A stretch of DNA of 64,000 nt from Aldehydirespirator sp965205155 (GTDB lineage Bacteria; Actinomycetota; Acidimicrobiia; Acidimicrobiales; Aldehydirespiratoraceae): assembly GCA_965205155.1 (NCBI GenBank), contig OZ242033.1, positions 1,550,001 through 1,614,000 of the forward strand, written 5' to 3'. Of the stretch, positions 16,072 to 27,032 are shown piece by piece (position 1 is the first letter of the stretch; each line of letters starts with the position of its first letter). Made by a program: the position numbers and the translations under genes. The notes beneath the pieces are model-generated. The model was not told the origin of the DNA, searched no databases, and worked only from the letters and a program-made list of their open reading frames with translations.

Positions 16072-16083
16072 TGAGGAGCCGTC

Positions 16084-18156
16084 GTGCACCGGGTGGAGAG
16101 CTATGTGGCGGGTGGCTGGCACCGGCCTTCGAGCGACGGCCGGGCACTGCTTGATGCCGCCACCGGTAAGACAGTCGCCGAACAGTCGCCTGCAGGGATC
16201 GACCTTGCCGCGGCTGTTGAGCATGGGCGCGCCGTCGGTGGCCCGGCCCTGCGGGATCTGACCTTCCACCAGCGGGCCACCATTCTGCGAAACGTCGGAA
16301 AGATGCTTCTGGCCGATGAGGCCAAGGAACAGCTCTACGACCTGTCGTACTGCACCGGGGCCACCCGGGCCGACTCCTGGATCGACATCGAGGGCGGTGC
16401 CGGCGTGCTGCTGTCGTACGCCAGCAAGGCCCGGCGTGAGCTGCCCAACTCCACCGTGGCCGTCGACGGCGCCACCGAGGCCCTGTCGCGGGACGACTCC
16501 TTCTCGGCGGTGCACGTGCTCACGCCCCGCAGAGGCGTGGAGGTGCAGATCAACGCGTTCAACTTCCCGGTCTGGGGGATGCTGGAGAAGCTCGCGCCCG
16601 CCCTCATCGCCGGGATGCCCTCCATCGTCAAGCCGGCGTCGCCCACCGCCTACCTGGCCGAGGCCGCGGTCCGGCTCATGGTCGAGTCAGGCCTGTTGCC
16701 AGAGGGATCCCTGCAACTGCTGTGCGCCTCACCCGACGAACTGGCCGGTCTGCTCGACTGCCTCGGCGGTCAGGACGGCATCGCCTTCACCGGCTCGGCC
16801 GCCACCGCGGCCGCGCTGCGGGCCCATCCCGCGGTGACGGCCAGAGCCACCCGACTCAACGTTGAGGCTGACTCGCTCAATGCGGCGGTGCTGTCTCCGG
16901 CCGCCGCCCCCGGCACCGCCGAGTTCGACCTGTTCACGGCCGAGGTCGTCAAGGAGATGACGGTCAAGGCCGGGCAGAAGTGCACCGCCATCCGCAGAGC
17001 GCTCGTACCGGAGCGGCACCTGGACGCTGCTGGCGAGGCCCTCGCCGCCGCGCTGCAGGCTGTGGCCGTGGGCGACCCCCGCGACCGGGCCACCGGCATG
17101 GGCTCCCTCGTCGGCCTGGCCCAGCGCGACGAGGTGACCGCCTCGGTGGCGGCGCTGCGTGAGGCCGCAGTGCCCATAGTGGACTCCTGCGACCTGTCCG
17201 GCGTCGACCCCGTGGCCGGGGCGTTCATGGCCCCCACCCTGCTGCAGGCCACCGATTCCCGATCCTCGGTGATCCACACCACCGAGGCGTTCGGGCCGGT
17301 GTCGACCCTCGTGCCCTACGGCAGCATCGACGAGGCGGTCGAGTTGGTGGCGGCCGGCGGCGGAAGCCTGGTCGCCTCGCTCTACGGCGCCGATCCGGAC
17401 GAGATCGCTGACCTCTCGCGACGAATCGCCTCCCATCACGGCCGGGTGCTGATCATGGACGAGGCAATGGCCGCGGCCAGCACCGGCCACGGGTCGCCCC
17501 TGCCACCGCTGGTGCACGGCGGACCCGGCCGGGCCGGCGGAGGACAGGAGATGGGCGGCATGCGGGGCGTGTACGCCCACATGCAGCGCACCGCAGTGCA
17601 GGGATCGCCCGACATGCTGACTGCGGTCACCGGCGAGTATGTCGGCGGCTCCTCGACCCGGGAGCACAAAGGACACCCGTTCAAGCTCACCTTCGACGAC
17701 CTGGAGGTTGGCGACTCCATCACCACCGATTCCCGGACGGTTACACGGGCCGACATAGCCGCCTTCGCGGAGAGCACCGGAGACAGGTTCTACGCCCACA
17801 TGGACGAGGAGGCCGCGGCCCGCAGCCCCATCTTCAACGGCTTGGTGGCCCACGGCTACCTGGTGCTTTCCCTGGCGGCCGGGCTGTTCGTGTGGCCCGA
17901 CGAGGGGCCCGTGCTGGCCAACTACGGCATCGATCGGCTGCGCTTCGCCAAGCCCACTTACCCCGACGACGAGATCCATGTGGTGCTCACCTGCAAGCGA
18001 AAGACCCAGCTCGACGGGCGCGGCTACGGCGAGGTGGCCTGGGACACCAGGGTTATCAACCAGCACGGCGAGGTCAACGCGGCCTACGACGTGTTGACCA
18101 TGGTGGCCAACTCCCCCGGTGTCAACGGAGCCCCCGAGGCGAGCAGCAATGGCTAG
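16084..18156 (+). CDS. paaZ: Bifunctional oxepin-CoA hydrolase / 3-oxo-5,6-dehydrosuberyl-CoA semialdehyde dehydrogenase
   Basis: Opens the oxepin-CoA ring and oxidises the resulting aldehyde in aerobic phenylacetate breakdown. At 690 residues it has the full two-domain length: an aldehyde dehydrogenase domain (about 1-520) with NAFNFPVWGMLEKLAPAL at about 157-174, Glu261 in NVEADSLNA and nucleophile Cys300 in AGQKCTAIRRA; and a C-terminal MaoC hydratase domain (about 535-680) with STGDRFYAHMDEEAA and VAHGYLVLSLAAGL. The GTG start has GAGGAG five bases upstream. It is the first gene of the paa operon; its end overlaps paaA by eight bases. Confidence 0.95.
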   Translation: MHRVESYVAGGWHRPSSDGRALLDAATGKTVAEQSPAGIDLAAAVEHGRAVGGPALRDLTFHQRATILRNVGKMLLADEAKEQLYDLSYCTGATRADSWIDIEGGAGVLLSYASKARRELPNSTVAVDGATEALSRDDSFSAVHVLTPRRGVEVQINAFNFPVWGMLEKLAPALIAGMPSIVKPASPTAYLAEAAVRLMVESGLLPEGSLQLLCASPDELAGLLDCLGGQDGIAFTGSAATAAALRAHPAVTARATRLNVEADSLNAAVLSPAAAPGTAEFDLFTAEVVKEMTVKAGQKCTAIRRALVPERHLDAAGEALAAALQAVAVGDPRDRATGMGSLVGLAQRDEVTASVAALREAAVPIVDSCDLSGVDPVAGAFMAPTLLQATDSRSSVIHTTEAFGPVSTLVPYGSIDEAVELVAAGGGSLVASLYGADPDEIADLSRRIASHHGRVLIMDEAMAAASTGHGSPLPPLVHGGPGRAGGGQEMGGMRGVYAHMQRTAVQGSPDMLTAVTGEYVGGSSTREHKGHPFKLTFDDLEVGDSITTDSRTVTRADIAAFAESTGDRFYAHMDEEAAARSPIFNGLVAHGYLVLSLAAGLFVWPDEGPVLANYGIDRLRFAKPTYPDDEIHVVLTCKRKTQLDGRGYGEVAWDTRVINQHGEVNAAYDVLTMVANSPGVNGAPEASSNG

Positions 18157-19066
18157 GTCCTGGATCACCATGGATGACTTCGAGGCATTCCTCGACGGCG
18201 GCGGCCTGGTGGAGGCCGACGACGGCATGCCCGACGCCTACCGCCACGCGGTGCTTGCCTTCATCGAGATGCACGCCAACAGCGAGTTGATGGGTGCCCT
18301 CACCGAGCGCGACTGGATCCCCAAGACCCCCGGACTGCGACACAAGATGGCGGTGCTGGCCAAGACTCAGGACGAGATCGGCCACAGCCACCTGCTCTAC
18401 ATGATCGCCGCCGACCTCGGCGTCAAGACCAGGACCCAGATGCTCGAGGATCTGTTCGCCGGCAGGAGCCGCTTCCACAACGTGTTCCACTACCGGGCCG
18501 TCACCTGGGGCGACCAGGTTGCCATCGCATTCCTGGTCGACGCGGCGGCCCTGATCAGCCAGCAGGCGGTGTTCAAGAACTGCTCCTACGGCCCGTACAA
18601 GCGCATCCTGCGACGGATCATCGCCGAGGAGGGGTTCCACATGCGCCTGGGCGAGGACCGGATGATGCGCATCGCCGAGGGCACCGCCCGCCAGCGCCGG
18701 ATGTTCCAGGAATCGCTCGACCGGTGGTTCTGGCCCGCGCTGCAGCTGTTCGGCCCCGATTCCAAGCCCGACGACGTGCTGCTGCGCTGGCACATCAAGT
18801 CCGAGCGCAACGAGGTGCTGCGCGACCGCTGGGTGCAGAAGTTCGTCCCCATGCTCCAGGGCTACGGGTTCAAGGTTCCCGCGCCCGATCTGCGCTGGGA
18901 CGCGGAGGCCCGTCGCTGGGACGTGGGCCCCATCGACTGGGAGCCACTCAAGCAAACCCTCGCCCAGGGTGGCCCCGACTCGGCTCGGCGCATCGGCGAG
19001 GCCGCCGACAACTGGCGGCGCACCGCCTGGGTGAGAGCCGCCCTCTCCAACGGCAACGGTTCGTAA
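18149..19066 (+). CDS. paaA: 1,2-phenylacetyl-CoA epoxidase, catalytic subunit A
   Basis: Catalytic di-iron subunit of the multicomponent monooxygenase that makes the ring 1,2-epoxide of phenylacetyl-CoA. In its 305 residues the ferritin-like diiron motifs are visible: IEMHANSELMG (about 42-52), KTQDEIGHSH (ExxH, about 74-83) and RIIAEEGFHMRLGED (ExxH, about 154-168). Length and sequence agree with the family. The ATG at 18149 overlaps the end of paaZ. Its electron-transfer partner PaaE is not in this window. Confidence 0.95.
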   Translation: MARSWITMDDFEAFLDGGGLVEADDGMPDAYRHAVLAFIEMHANSELMGALTERDWIPKTPGLRHKMAVLAKTQDEIGHSHLLYMIAADLGVKTRTQMLEDLFAGRSRFHNVFHYRAVTWGDQVAIAFLVDAAALISQQAVFKNCSYGPYKRILRRIIAEEGFHMRLGEDRMMRIAEGTARQRRMFQESLDRWFWPALQLFGPDSKPDDVLLRWHIKSERNEVLRDRWVQKFVPMLQGYGFKVPAPDLRWDAEARRWDVGPIDWEPLKQTLAQGGPDSARRIGEAADNWRRTAWVRAALSNGNGS

Positions 19067-19069
19067 ACG

Positions 19070-19345
19070 GTGCACGTCTACGAGGTGTTCATCAAGAAGG
19101 ACGGCCGCGACGAGTTCCGCCACGTCGGCGCACTGGAGGCGGCCACCGACGAGTTGGCCCTAGTGCTCGCCCGCGAGGGCTATGTGCGCCGGGCCGAGGG
19201 TGACCGCCTGTGGGTGGTGCGCCGCGACCATGTAGTCGTCGCCGACGACGACTTCGTGGATCCCAACGCCGACAAGCCGCATCGGCACCACGACGGCGCG
19301 GCCGTGGCCGCCCGCCGCAAGGCCGCCCGCGAGGTGCCGCGGTGA
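19070..19345 (+). CDS. paaB: 1,2-phenylacetyl-CoA epoxidase, subunit B
   Basis: A 91-residue small subunit thought to bridge the A/C heterodimers. It begins VYEVFIKKDGRDEFRHVGALEA, the typical PaaB start, and carries AREGYVRRAEGDRLWVVRRD. The GTG start is three bases after the paaA stop and its own stop shares GTGA with paaC. The C-terminus is rich in His and Arg, as in other actinobacterial copies. Confidence 0.92.
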   Translation: MHVYEVFIKKDGRDEFRHVGALEAATDELALVLAREGYVRRAEGDRLWVVRRDHVVVADDDFVDPNADKPHRHHDGAAVAARRKAAREVPR

Positions 19346-20105
19346 CCGTCACGGCCGTACGGGAGTTCCTGCTGGCCTTCGCCGATGACGAACACCTGAT
19401 GGGCCAGCAGCACACCGAGTGGATCGGCGTGGCCCCGTTCCTGGAGGAGGACCTCGCCTTCTCCAGCATCGGCCAGGACGAGCTCGGCCATGCCGCGCTG
19501 CTCTACGAGCTGGTGCTCGAACTCGACGGGATCGAGCCCACCGACACAGCCATCGACAGGATCGCCTTCGGAAGGCCGAGCCACGACTACCGGTGCTGCC
19601 ACCTGGTCGAGTACACGACCCAGGACTGGGCCGAGGCCCTCGTGCGGCACTGGATCTACGACACGTTCGAAGAGATGCGCTGGCGACTGGTGAGCGGCTC
19701 GACGCTGCCGAAGCTGGCGTCAATCGCCCGCAAGGCGCTGCGGGAGGAGGCGTTCCACCGGCGGCACGCCGATGCCCTGCTGGACAAGCTTCTGGCCGCG
19801 CCCGAGGCGCGGACGCGGGTTGAAGAGGCTCTAGAAGCCGTCGCACCCCTGGTCCCCGGCCTCTGCGAGGGAACCGCCGGGGAGGTCTCCGCGGTTGAGG
19901 GCGGCCTGGCCGCGGGATCAACCGCTGGGCTGCTCGAACCGCTGGTCCGGCACGCCGAGGAACGGTTCGGTGGTGCCGCCGAGGGCGCGCTCACTACCGA
20001 CGGCTGGACCGACGGCCAGGCCGGGCGCACCCGGCGGTCGGGCTGGTTCGAGCCGCTCATGGCTCGTATGCGGGAGGTTCTCGACTACGACTTGGCGGCT
20101 GTGTG

Positions 20106-20109
<4 letters not shown>
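19342..20109 (+). CDS. paaC: 1,2-phenylacetyl-CoA epoxidase, structural subunit C
   Basis: A 255-residue ferritin-like partner of PaaA. It has a residual diiron-type signature FSSIGQDELGHAALLYELVLELDG at about 38-61 and the second EEAFHRRHADALL near 136; PaaC is generally non-catalytic but needed for the complex. The GTG start at 19342 overlaps paaB by four bases, which excludes the longer frame starting at 19210. No paaD (maturation) or paaE (reductase) gene follows; the next gene is the CoA ligase. Confidence 0.92.
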
Positions 20110-21395
<1,286 letters not shown>

Positions 21396-21423
21396 GGCTC
21401 CTGCCGGCGCGGGATCCAGCGCG

Positions 21424-22311
21424 ATGAGCGACATCGCCGCCACGATCCGGCAGCGCTGTTCGGAGCCTGACATCTCGGCCCGGTCCGTGCTGGTGACGGT
21501 GTTGGGAGACTCGGTGCTGCCGGTCACCAAGACGCTCTGGCTGTCAAGCCTCTTCGAGTTGGCCGAACCGTTCGGCTTCAGTGAGCGGCTGGTCCGCACG
21601 TCGATGTTCCGCCTGGCCGCCGAGGGCTGGATGTCCAACGAGCGGATCGGACGCCGGAGCCGCTACTCGATGACGCTGCTGGCGGTGCGGGAGTCCGAGG
21701 ACGCCGACCGCCGCATCTACAGCAGGGAGTCGGGCGACTGGGACGGCTCATGGACGTTCGCGGTGGTCGACACGCCGTCGACGCCAGCGGAGGAGCGCGA
21801 CCGCATCGTCAGGCATCTGCGCTGGCACGGGTTCGTCTCGCTCGGCCGCGGCATGATGGCGTCACCCTCGGCTACCGAGCACGGCTTGAGAGAACTGCTG
21901 GACCTCGTGGACCCGGTCGCCGTCCTCCCGACGGGACGGGCCGAGCTGGCCGATCTGCAAGGCCTGGTGGAGGACGGCTTCTTCGCGGAGGTCTTCCGCA
22001 CCGCCGACACCGAGGCGGCATACCGAGACTTCCTGGCCCGCTACCAGCCCTGGCAGCATCAAGACCTGGCCGCCGCTACACCGCTCGACGCCTACAGCCT
22101 GCGCACGATGCTCGTGCACGAGTTGCGCCGGATCCGTTTGCGATCCCCCGACGTGCCGGTTGAACTGCTGACGCCCGACTGGATCGGCAACCTTGCCTAT
22201 GACCTAGCCGCCGATCTCTACCGGCGGCTCAACCCGGGTGCCGCCCGGGCTCTCAGCAAGATCCTGGAGGTCGACTACCCGGAGACCATGCCCAACCGTT
22301 TCGGCGCCTAG
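21424..22311 (+). CDS. paaX: PaaX family transcriptional regulator
   Basis: A 295-residue GntR-like repressor of phenylacetate genes that responds to phenylacetyl-CoA in studied bacteria. The N-terminal winged helix includes ARSVLVTVLGDSVLP and GFSERLVRTSMFRLAAEGW (about 55-73), the hallmark of PaaX; the C-terminal effector domain ends in SPDVPVELLTPDWIGNLAYDL. It lies 28 bp after paaK and so is co-transcribed with the genes it should control. Its TAG stop shares the CTAG with the stop of the convergent MMPL gene. Confidence 0.9.
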   Translation: MSDIAATIRQRCSEPDISARSVLVTVLGDSVLPVTKTLWLSSLFELAEPFGFSERLVRTSMFRLAAEGWMSNERIGRRSRYSMTLLAVRESEDADRRIYSRESGDWDGSWTFAVVDTPSTPAEERDRIVRHLRWHGFVSLGRGMMASPSATEHGLRELLDLVDPVAVLPTGRAELADLQGLVEDGFFAEVFRTADTEAAYRDFLARYQPWQHQDLAAATPLDAYSLRTMLVHELRRIRLRSPDVPVELLTPDWIGNLAYDLAADLYRRLNPGAARALSKILEVDYPETMPNRFGA

Positions 22312-24623
22312 GGCTCGCGGTTCGTCAGTTCGCCCTCGACTCGGAGGTTGGGGATCAGGCGGTCGAGCCAGCGGGGGAGCCACCAGTTGCGGGCGCCGAG
22401 CAGTTCCATCGTGGACGGCACGATCAGCATCCGCACCAGGGTGGCGTCGATGGCGATGGCGGTGGCCAGCCCGAGACCGAAGAGCTTGACGACGCGGTTG
22501 TCCTCGAGCACGAAGCTGCCGAACACCACCACCATGATGGCCGCGGCCGCGGTGATCACCCGGGCGGTGGCGGCCAGGCCGTCGGCCACCGAGTTGACCG
22601 CGTCGCCGGTGCGCTCGTACTCCTCCTTCATGCGCGACAGCAGGAACACCTCGTAGTCCATCGACAGCCCGAACAGGATGGCGAACAGCATCATCGGGAT
22701 GAACGGCTCGATCGGTGCAGGCTGGACTCCGGTCACGCCGGCCAGCCATCCCCACTGGAACACGGCCACGGCCACCCCGTAGGCCGCCCCGATCGACAGC
22801 ATGTTCATGATCACCGCCTTGAGCGGCACCACCAGCGAGCGGAACACCGCCATCAGCAGCAGGAACGAGGCCCCTAGCACGGCCGCGAAGAAGATCGGGA
22901 TCCGGCCGGCCAGATAGTCGGAGATGTCGATGTTGAAGGCCACCTGGCCGGCGACCAGAGCGTCGAGGCCAGTGCCGTCGAGGGCTTGGGGGATGACATC
23001 GTCGCGCAGCCGGTGCACCAGGTCCTCGGTGGCTGCATCCTGGGGGCCGGTGGCGGGCTGCACCCGGATGAGGAAGGCGTCGACGTGCAGATTGGCTATC
23101 GGCTGGGAGGCGAAGGCCACGCCCTCGGTGCGGTTCAGAGCGGCCGACAGTTCCCTGAAGGCCTCGATCTCGATCTCGCTCGGATCGGGTCCTGCCTCGG
23201 CGACGATGATCAGCGGGCCGTTGGCGCCCGGCCCGAAGCCCTCCGAGATGAGGTCGTAGGCCCTGCGAGTGGTGGTGTCCTCCGCGAAGTTGCCCTCGTC
23301 GGAGAAGCCGAGACGCAGGCCCAGCACCGGCGCGGCCAGCACGAGCAGCACCACCGTGCCCCCCACCGCGAACAGCCAGGGCCGGGACTGGACTACCCGG
23401 CTGAGCCGGTACCAGGCGGTGTCCCGCAGCGGTTTGGCCTCCCGGTGCCGCACGACTCGTCGCAAGGGGTTGGCCGAGAATCTGAACGTCCCGGCCACCA
23501 GTACGAGAACGGCCATGGGCAGGCCCACCAGCAGCGGTCGGAAGCCGGTGCCGAATCCGAGAAGCGCGACGCCAACCAGCGCGGAGGCCATCACGCCCCG
23601 GACCCGGGTCGTGGTGATCCGGTCGCCGAGGAGGCCGATGGCGGCCGGCAGCAGCGTGACCGACCCGGCCATGACTAGGGCGACGGTGGTGGCCGCGGCC
23701 AGGCCCAGCCCGGCCACGAAGGGCAGACCAATGAGCAGCAGGCCGAGAAGCGACACCACCACGGTGGCGCCGGCGAAGATCACGGCCCGGCCGGCCGAGT
23801 CGAGCGCAGCCGCGGCGGCGTCCTCGCCGGTCAGGCCGCGGCCGACCCACTCCCGGTAGCGGGTGATGATGAACAGCGCGTAGTCGATGCCCACGCCGAT
23901 GCCGATCATGAGCCCGAGGGTCGGAGCGAACTCGGGCACGGTCGCGATGTTGCTCAGCATGACTATGCCGGCCGCCCCGATTGCCACGCCGGCCAGGGCC
24001 GAGGCGACGGTCAGGCCCATGGCCACTACCGAGCCCACCGCCAGTATCAGCACGAACACCGCGAAGGCGAGCCCGATGGCCTCGGACTCGGGCGGATCGC
24101 GCTCGGCCAGCCAGGCCCCGCCCACCTCCACCTGCATGCCGTCCATCGAGCGCAGTCCGCCGGCCTCGATGAGGTGGTCGATCTCGACGCCGATGTCGGC
24201 GGCCTCGACGGCGGTGGTGCCGGCTCCGGTGTCGATGTCGGCGTAGGCGATGAGCCCGGCCTCGGGGCCCCGGGCTGCGATGCGATGGGCTCCGTTGGGG
24301 GCGTAGGGCGAGCCGACGGTGACCCCCTCGATGGCTTCGACCCGCCTGAACAGTTCGGTCATGGCGGCCTGCACGTCCGGGTCGTCCACGCCCTGGGCGG
24401 CCCGGAACACGATCCGACCGCTGATCACCGCCCCGATCCGGCCGAAGTGCGCGTCGAGGATGTCTGCGCCCAGGCTGCTCTCGGCATCGGGTGCGGCCGG
24501 GGTGCCGCCGTAGGCCCCGCCCAGGCTGCTTGCCGCCCCGGCTGCGATCACGATGACCAGAATCCAAGCGACAAGGATCCGCCACGGGTGCCGGTAGCAC
24601 CACCGGCCGAGAGAGGAGTACAC
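22308..24623 (-). CDS. MMPL/RND superfamily transporter
   Basis: A 771-residue inner-membrane transporter driven by proton flow, probably moving lipids or drugs. TM1 is at about 14-33 (HPWRILVAWILVIVIAAG). Two RND repeats each have a large external loop followed by a five-helix bundle. The MMPL signature GIGVGIDYALFIITRYREW is in the first half and the equivalent LFGLSMDYEVFLLSRMKEEY is in the second, both with the Asp-Tyr proton-relay pair. The start is GTG at 24623. It is convergent with paaX, with overlapping stop codons. Substrate unknown. Confidence 0.9.
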   Translation of the reverse strand: MYSSLGRWCYRHPWRILVAWILVIVIAAGAASSLGGAYGGTPAAPDAESSLGADILDAHFGRIGAVISGRIVFRAAQGVDDPDVQAAMTELFRRVEAIEGVTVGSPYAPNGAHRIAARGPEAGLIAYADIDTGAGTTAVEAADIGVEIDHLIEAGGLRSMDGMQVEVGGAWLAERDPPESEAIGLAFAVFVLILAVGSVVAMGLTVASALAGVAIGAAGIVMLSNIATVPEFAPTLGLMIGIGVGIDYALFIITRYREWVGRGLTGEDAAAAALDSAGRAVIFAGATVVVSLLGLLLIGLPFVAGLGLAAATTVALVMAGSVTLLPAAIGLLGDRITTTRVRGVMASALVGVALLGFGTGFRPLLVGLPMAVLVLVAGTFRFSANPLRRVVRHREAKPLRDTAWYRLSRVVQSRPWLFAVGGTVVLLVLAAPVLGLRLGFSDEGNFAEDTTTRRAYDLISEGFGPGANGPLIIVAEAGPDPSEIEIEAFRELSAALNRTEGVAFASQPIANLHVDAFLIRVQPATGPQDAATEDLVHRLRDDVIPQALDGTGLDALVAGQVAFNIDISDYLAGRIPIFFAAVLGASFLLLMAVFRSLVVPLKAVIMNMLSIGAAYGVAVAVFQWGWLAGVTGVQPAPIEPFIPMMLFAILFGLSMDYEVFLLSRMKEEYERTGDAVNSVADGLAATARVITAAAAIMVVVFGSFVLEDNRVVKLFGLGLATAIAIDATLVRMLIVPSTMELLGARNWWLPRWLDRLIPNLRVEGELTNREP

Positions 24624-24725
24624 CGCGCTCGGCAGGCTATTGGCCCGCCATCGCGTTGGCGCGGTCGGGCCGGCGACGGCTGAACGCCGCCGCCGGCCCG
24701 AACCGGATGTATGTCTAGCTAGGGG

Positions 24726-26198
24726 CTACTCGCCGCCGGGGAGCAGGGTGACGGGTACGCGCTGCCAGTTGTTGCCGATGACGTCGATGCCGGCGTTGCG
24801 CAGGTTGGTAACCGCCTCCCAGGCGATCTCGGGGCGGTAGGCGTCGTCGTCGGGGGCCGAGGCGAGGATTCCCTCGCTGGTGGCGACCGCGACGGTCTGG
24901 TCCCACAGGTCCGTGTCCATCACGCCCACGCCCTGCGGCGACGGCCAGATCAGGGCGTTGATCTCGTTGAGCTGCCAGGTCTGGTGCGACCGGCCCAGAG
25001 TGGGCGCGTTGTCGAGAACGATGTCCACGCACTCCTCGGGGTTGTCGCGGCAGTAGATCCATCCCTTGAGCGACGCCTCGACGAACTTGACCGCGGTCTC
25101 GTGGTACGCGGGGTCGTCGTCCAGCCGGTCGGCGTCGGCCCACAGAGCATCCTGGAGCATGGCCGTGCCCACATCATTCCAGTTGATGATGTTCAGGTCC
25201 TCGGGCTGGTACAGCTCGCCGGTGTCCGGGTTGACCGTCTCGAGCACCTGGGCGTACTCGTTGTAGATCATGGCCTGGGCGGCGTCGATCTCGCCGCTGA
25301 TCAGCGCCAGCATGTCGAAGTTCTGCTGGACCAGCTGAACATCGGAAGCCGGGTCGAGCCCGTTCCTGCGGAGGCCGGCCAGCAGCTCGAACTCGTTGCC
25401 GAAGCCCCAGTTGCCGACGGTGCGGCCCTCCAGGTCGGCCACCGTGGTGATGCCGGAGTCGGCGAAGGCCACCTGCAGGGTGGCGCTGCGCTGGAACACC
25501 TGGGCGATGTTGGTGATGTTGGTGCCCTCCTCGCGTGGCACGAGGCCGCGAGGCACCCACGACACTGCGAAGTCGGCGGCGCCCGAGTCCAGTACGGATG
25601 CGGGCACGATCTCCACGCCTCCCTCGAGGATCTCCACGTTCAGCCCGTAGTCCTCGTAGATACCGGTGGCTACGGCCGCGTAGTAGCCCGCGAACTGCGA
25701 CTGGGTGAACCATTGCAACTGCAGGGTGACGTCGACCGGTGGCGCAGGCTCGGGCTCGGCCATCGCCTCCGCGGCGGCTGCCTCGGCCTCGGCGGCGGCC
25801 GCCTCGGCCTCTGCCTGAGCAGCCGCGGCTGCCTCAGCCTCCGACTGGGCCGCGGCTGCCTCGGCGGCAGCCGTTTCCAGCTCAGCCTCCAGCGCGGCGA
25901 CGACCTCGGGGTCTATCGCCCCCTCGGCCTCGGCCATGGCCGCGGCGAGCTCCGCCTCGGCCTCGGCGGCCCTGGCAGCGGCCGCTTCGGCCTCTGCCGC
26001 CGCCGCGTCGGCTTCCGCCTGAGCGGCGGCTGCCTCGGCCTCGGCCTCTGCCGCGGCAGCGGCGGCCTCCGCGGCCGCAGCATCCGCCGCGCTGGTGTCC
26101 GGAGCTGCCGGCTCTTCGTCGTCGCCGCAGGCTGCGGCGATCAGACCTAAGGCCAGAAGCGGCACCAATAGACGGATCAACGTGTTTCTTGTTTTCAT
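24726..26198 (-). CDS. NMT1/THI5-like ABC solute-binding lipoprotein with long Ala/Glu coiled-coil linker
   Basis: Extracellular binding subunit of the importer encoded just upstream. The 490-residue protein has a lipoprotein signal (LIAAACGDD, Cys at about 24), then about 120 residues of nearly pure Ala/Glu heptad-like sequence (about 37-150, interrupted by IDPEVVAALEAELE), then an NMT1/SsuA-type domain beginning VTLQLQWFTQSQFAGYYAAV (about 157). QLQWFTQSQFAGYYAA resembles binding proteins for pyrimidine precursors. The linker is far longer than the usual 10-30 residues. GGGAGGG lies six bases before the ATG. It is the last gene of the pyrimidine operon. Confidence 0.9.
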   Translation of the reverse strand: MKTRNTLIRLLVPLLALGLIAAACGDDEEPAAPDTSAADAAAAEAAAAAAEAEAEAAAAQAEADAAAAEAEAAAARAAEAEAELAAAMAEAEGAIDPEVVAALEAELETAAAEAAAAQSEAEAAAAAQAEAEAAAAEAEAAAAEAMAEPEPAPPVDVTLQLQWFTQSQFAGYYAAVATGIYEDYGLNVEILEGGVEIVPASVLDSGAADFAVSWVPRGLVPREEGTNITNIAQVFQRSATLQVAFADSGITTVADLEGRTVGNWGFGNEFELLAGLRRNGLDPASDVQLVQQNFDMLALISGEIDAAQAMIYNEYAQVLETVNPDTGELYQPEDLNIINWNDVGTAMLQDALWADADRLDDDPAYHETAVKFVEASLKGWIYCRDNPEECVDIVLDNAPTLGRSHQTWQLNEINALIWPSPQGVGVMDTDLWDQTVAVATSEGILASAPDDDAYRPEIAWEAVTNLRNAGIDVIGNNWQRVPVTLLPGGE

Positions 26199-26247
26199 GG
26201 GTTTCCCTCCCGGGTGGGTTATCTCTGACGAGACTCAGTTGCTGGCG

Positions 26248-27030
26248 TCATGTCGATCTCCTGGCGACGAAGTACCAGGGCATGACGAGGCGCTCGATCA
26301 GTACTGCGAGCGCGTAGAGACCGATCCCCACCAGCGAGCCGGCCAGCACCGCGGCCCAGGCGTCGTTGTAGCGGGTGAGTCCGGCCGAGTTGGTGATGAG
26401 GTTGCCCAGGGCGTCCTGGCGGCCGCCGAAGTACTCGGCCACTATGGCCGCGATCACGGCCAGAGACGTCGCCAGCTTCAGCGCGGTGAAGAAGAACGGC
26501 ATGGCGTTGGGGATGCGCACCTCCCGCATGATCCGCCACTTGCCGGCCCCGTAGGACTCCATCAGCTCGATCTGGCTCGGCTCCACCTGGGTCAGGCCCC
26601 GTGCCGTGTTGATGAAGATCGGGAAGAAGACCAGCACCACCACCACGGCCTGGTTGGAGCGGGGCGATAGGAGCCCGAACCAGGCGTTGAAGATCGGGGC
26701 CAGCGCGATGATCGGCACCGCATTGACGGCCACCGCCAGGGGAGTGAGCGTCTCGTTGGCAGCGCGGAAGGCGGTGACCAGCAGAGCGAACGTCGCTCCT
26801 ACCACCACCCCGGCAATCAGGCCGGTGACGATGATGAATCCGGTGACGCCGGTGGCGGTCATGATGGCGTCGAAGTTCTCGATGACTGCGCCGCCGATGT
26901 CCGAGGGCGGCGGCAGCACGAAGCCGTCGGGGCGGACGACGGCCAGAAGGGCTTCCCAGCCGCCGAAGATGACCACCGCCGCCACCACCGGAGGCAACCA
27001 CGAGCGCAGCAGCGCCTTGGCCGCAGTCAC
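26248..27030 (-). CDS. ABC transporter permease (SsuC/ThiX-like)
   Basis: A 260-residue BPD-type permease with about six membrane spans. The EAA loop, which contacts the ATPase, reads MESYGAGKWRIMREVRIPNAMPFF (first part about 144-157). The sequence VEPSQIELMESYGA and ALKLATSLAVIAAIVAEYFGG are typical of permeases for sulfonates, nitrate, thiamine precursors or pyrimidines. GTG start two bases after the ATPase stop. With the second permease gene upstream it probably forms a heterodimer. Confidence 0.9.
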   Translation of the reverse strand: MTAAKALLRSWLPPVVAAVVIFGGWEALLAVVRPDGFVLPPPSDIGGAVIENFDAIMTATGVTGFIIVTGLIAGVVVGATFALLVTAFRAANETLTPLAVAVNAVPIIALAPIFNAWFGLLSPRSNQAVVVVLVFFPIFINTARGLTQVEPSQIELMESYGAGKWRIMREVRIPNAMPFFFTALKLATSLAVIAAIVAEYFGGRQDALGNLITNSAGLTRYNDAWAAVLAGSLVGIGLYALAVLIERLVMPWYFVARRST

Positions 27031-27032
27031 GG

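Noticed and set aside
22204..24603. 799-codon second minus-strand frame inside the MMPL gene
   Set aside because: Arg-rich shadow; the MMPL frame has signature motifs and membrane segments.
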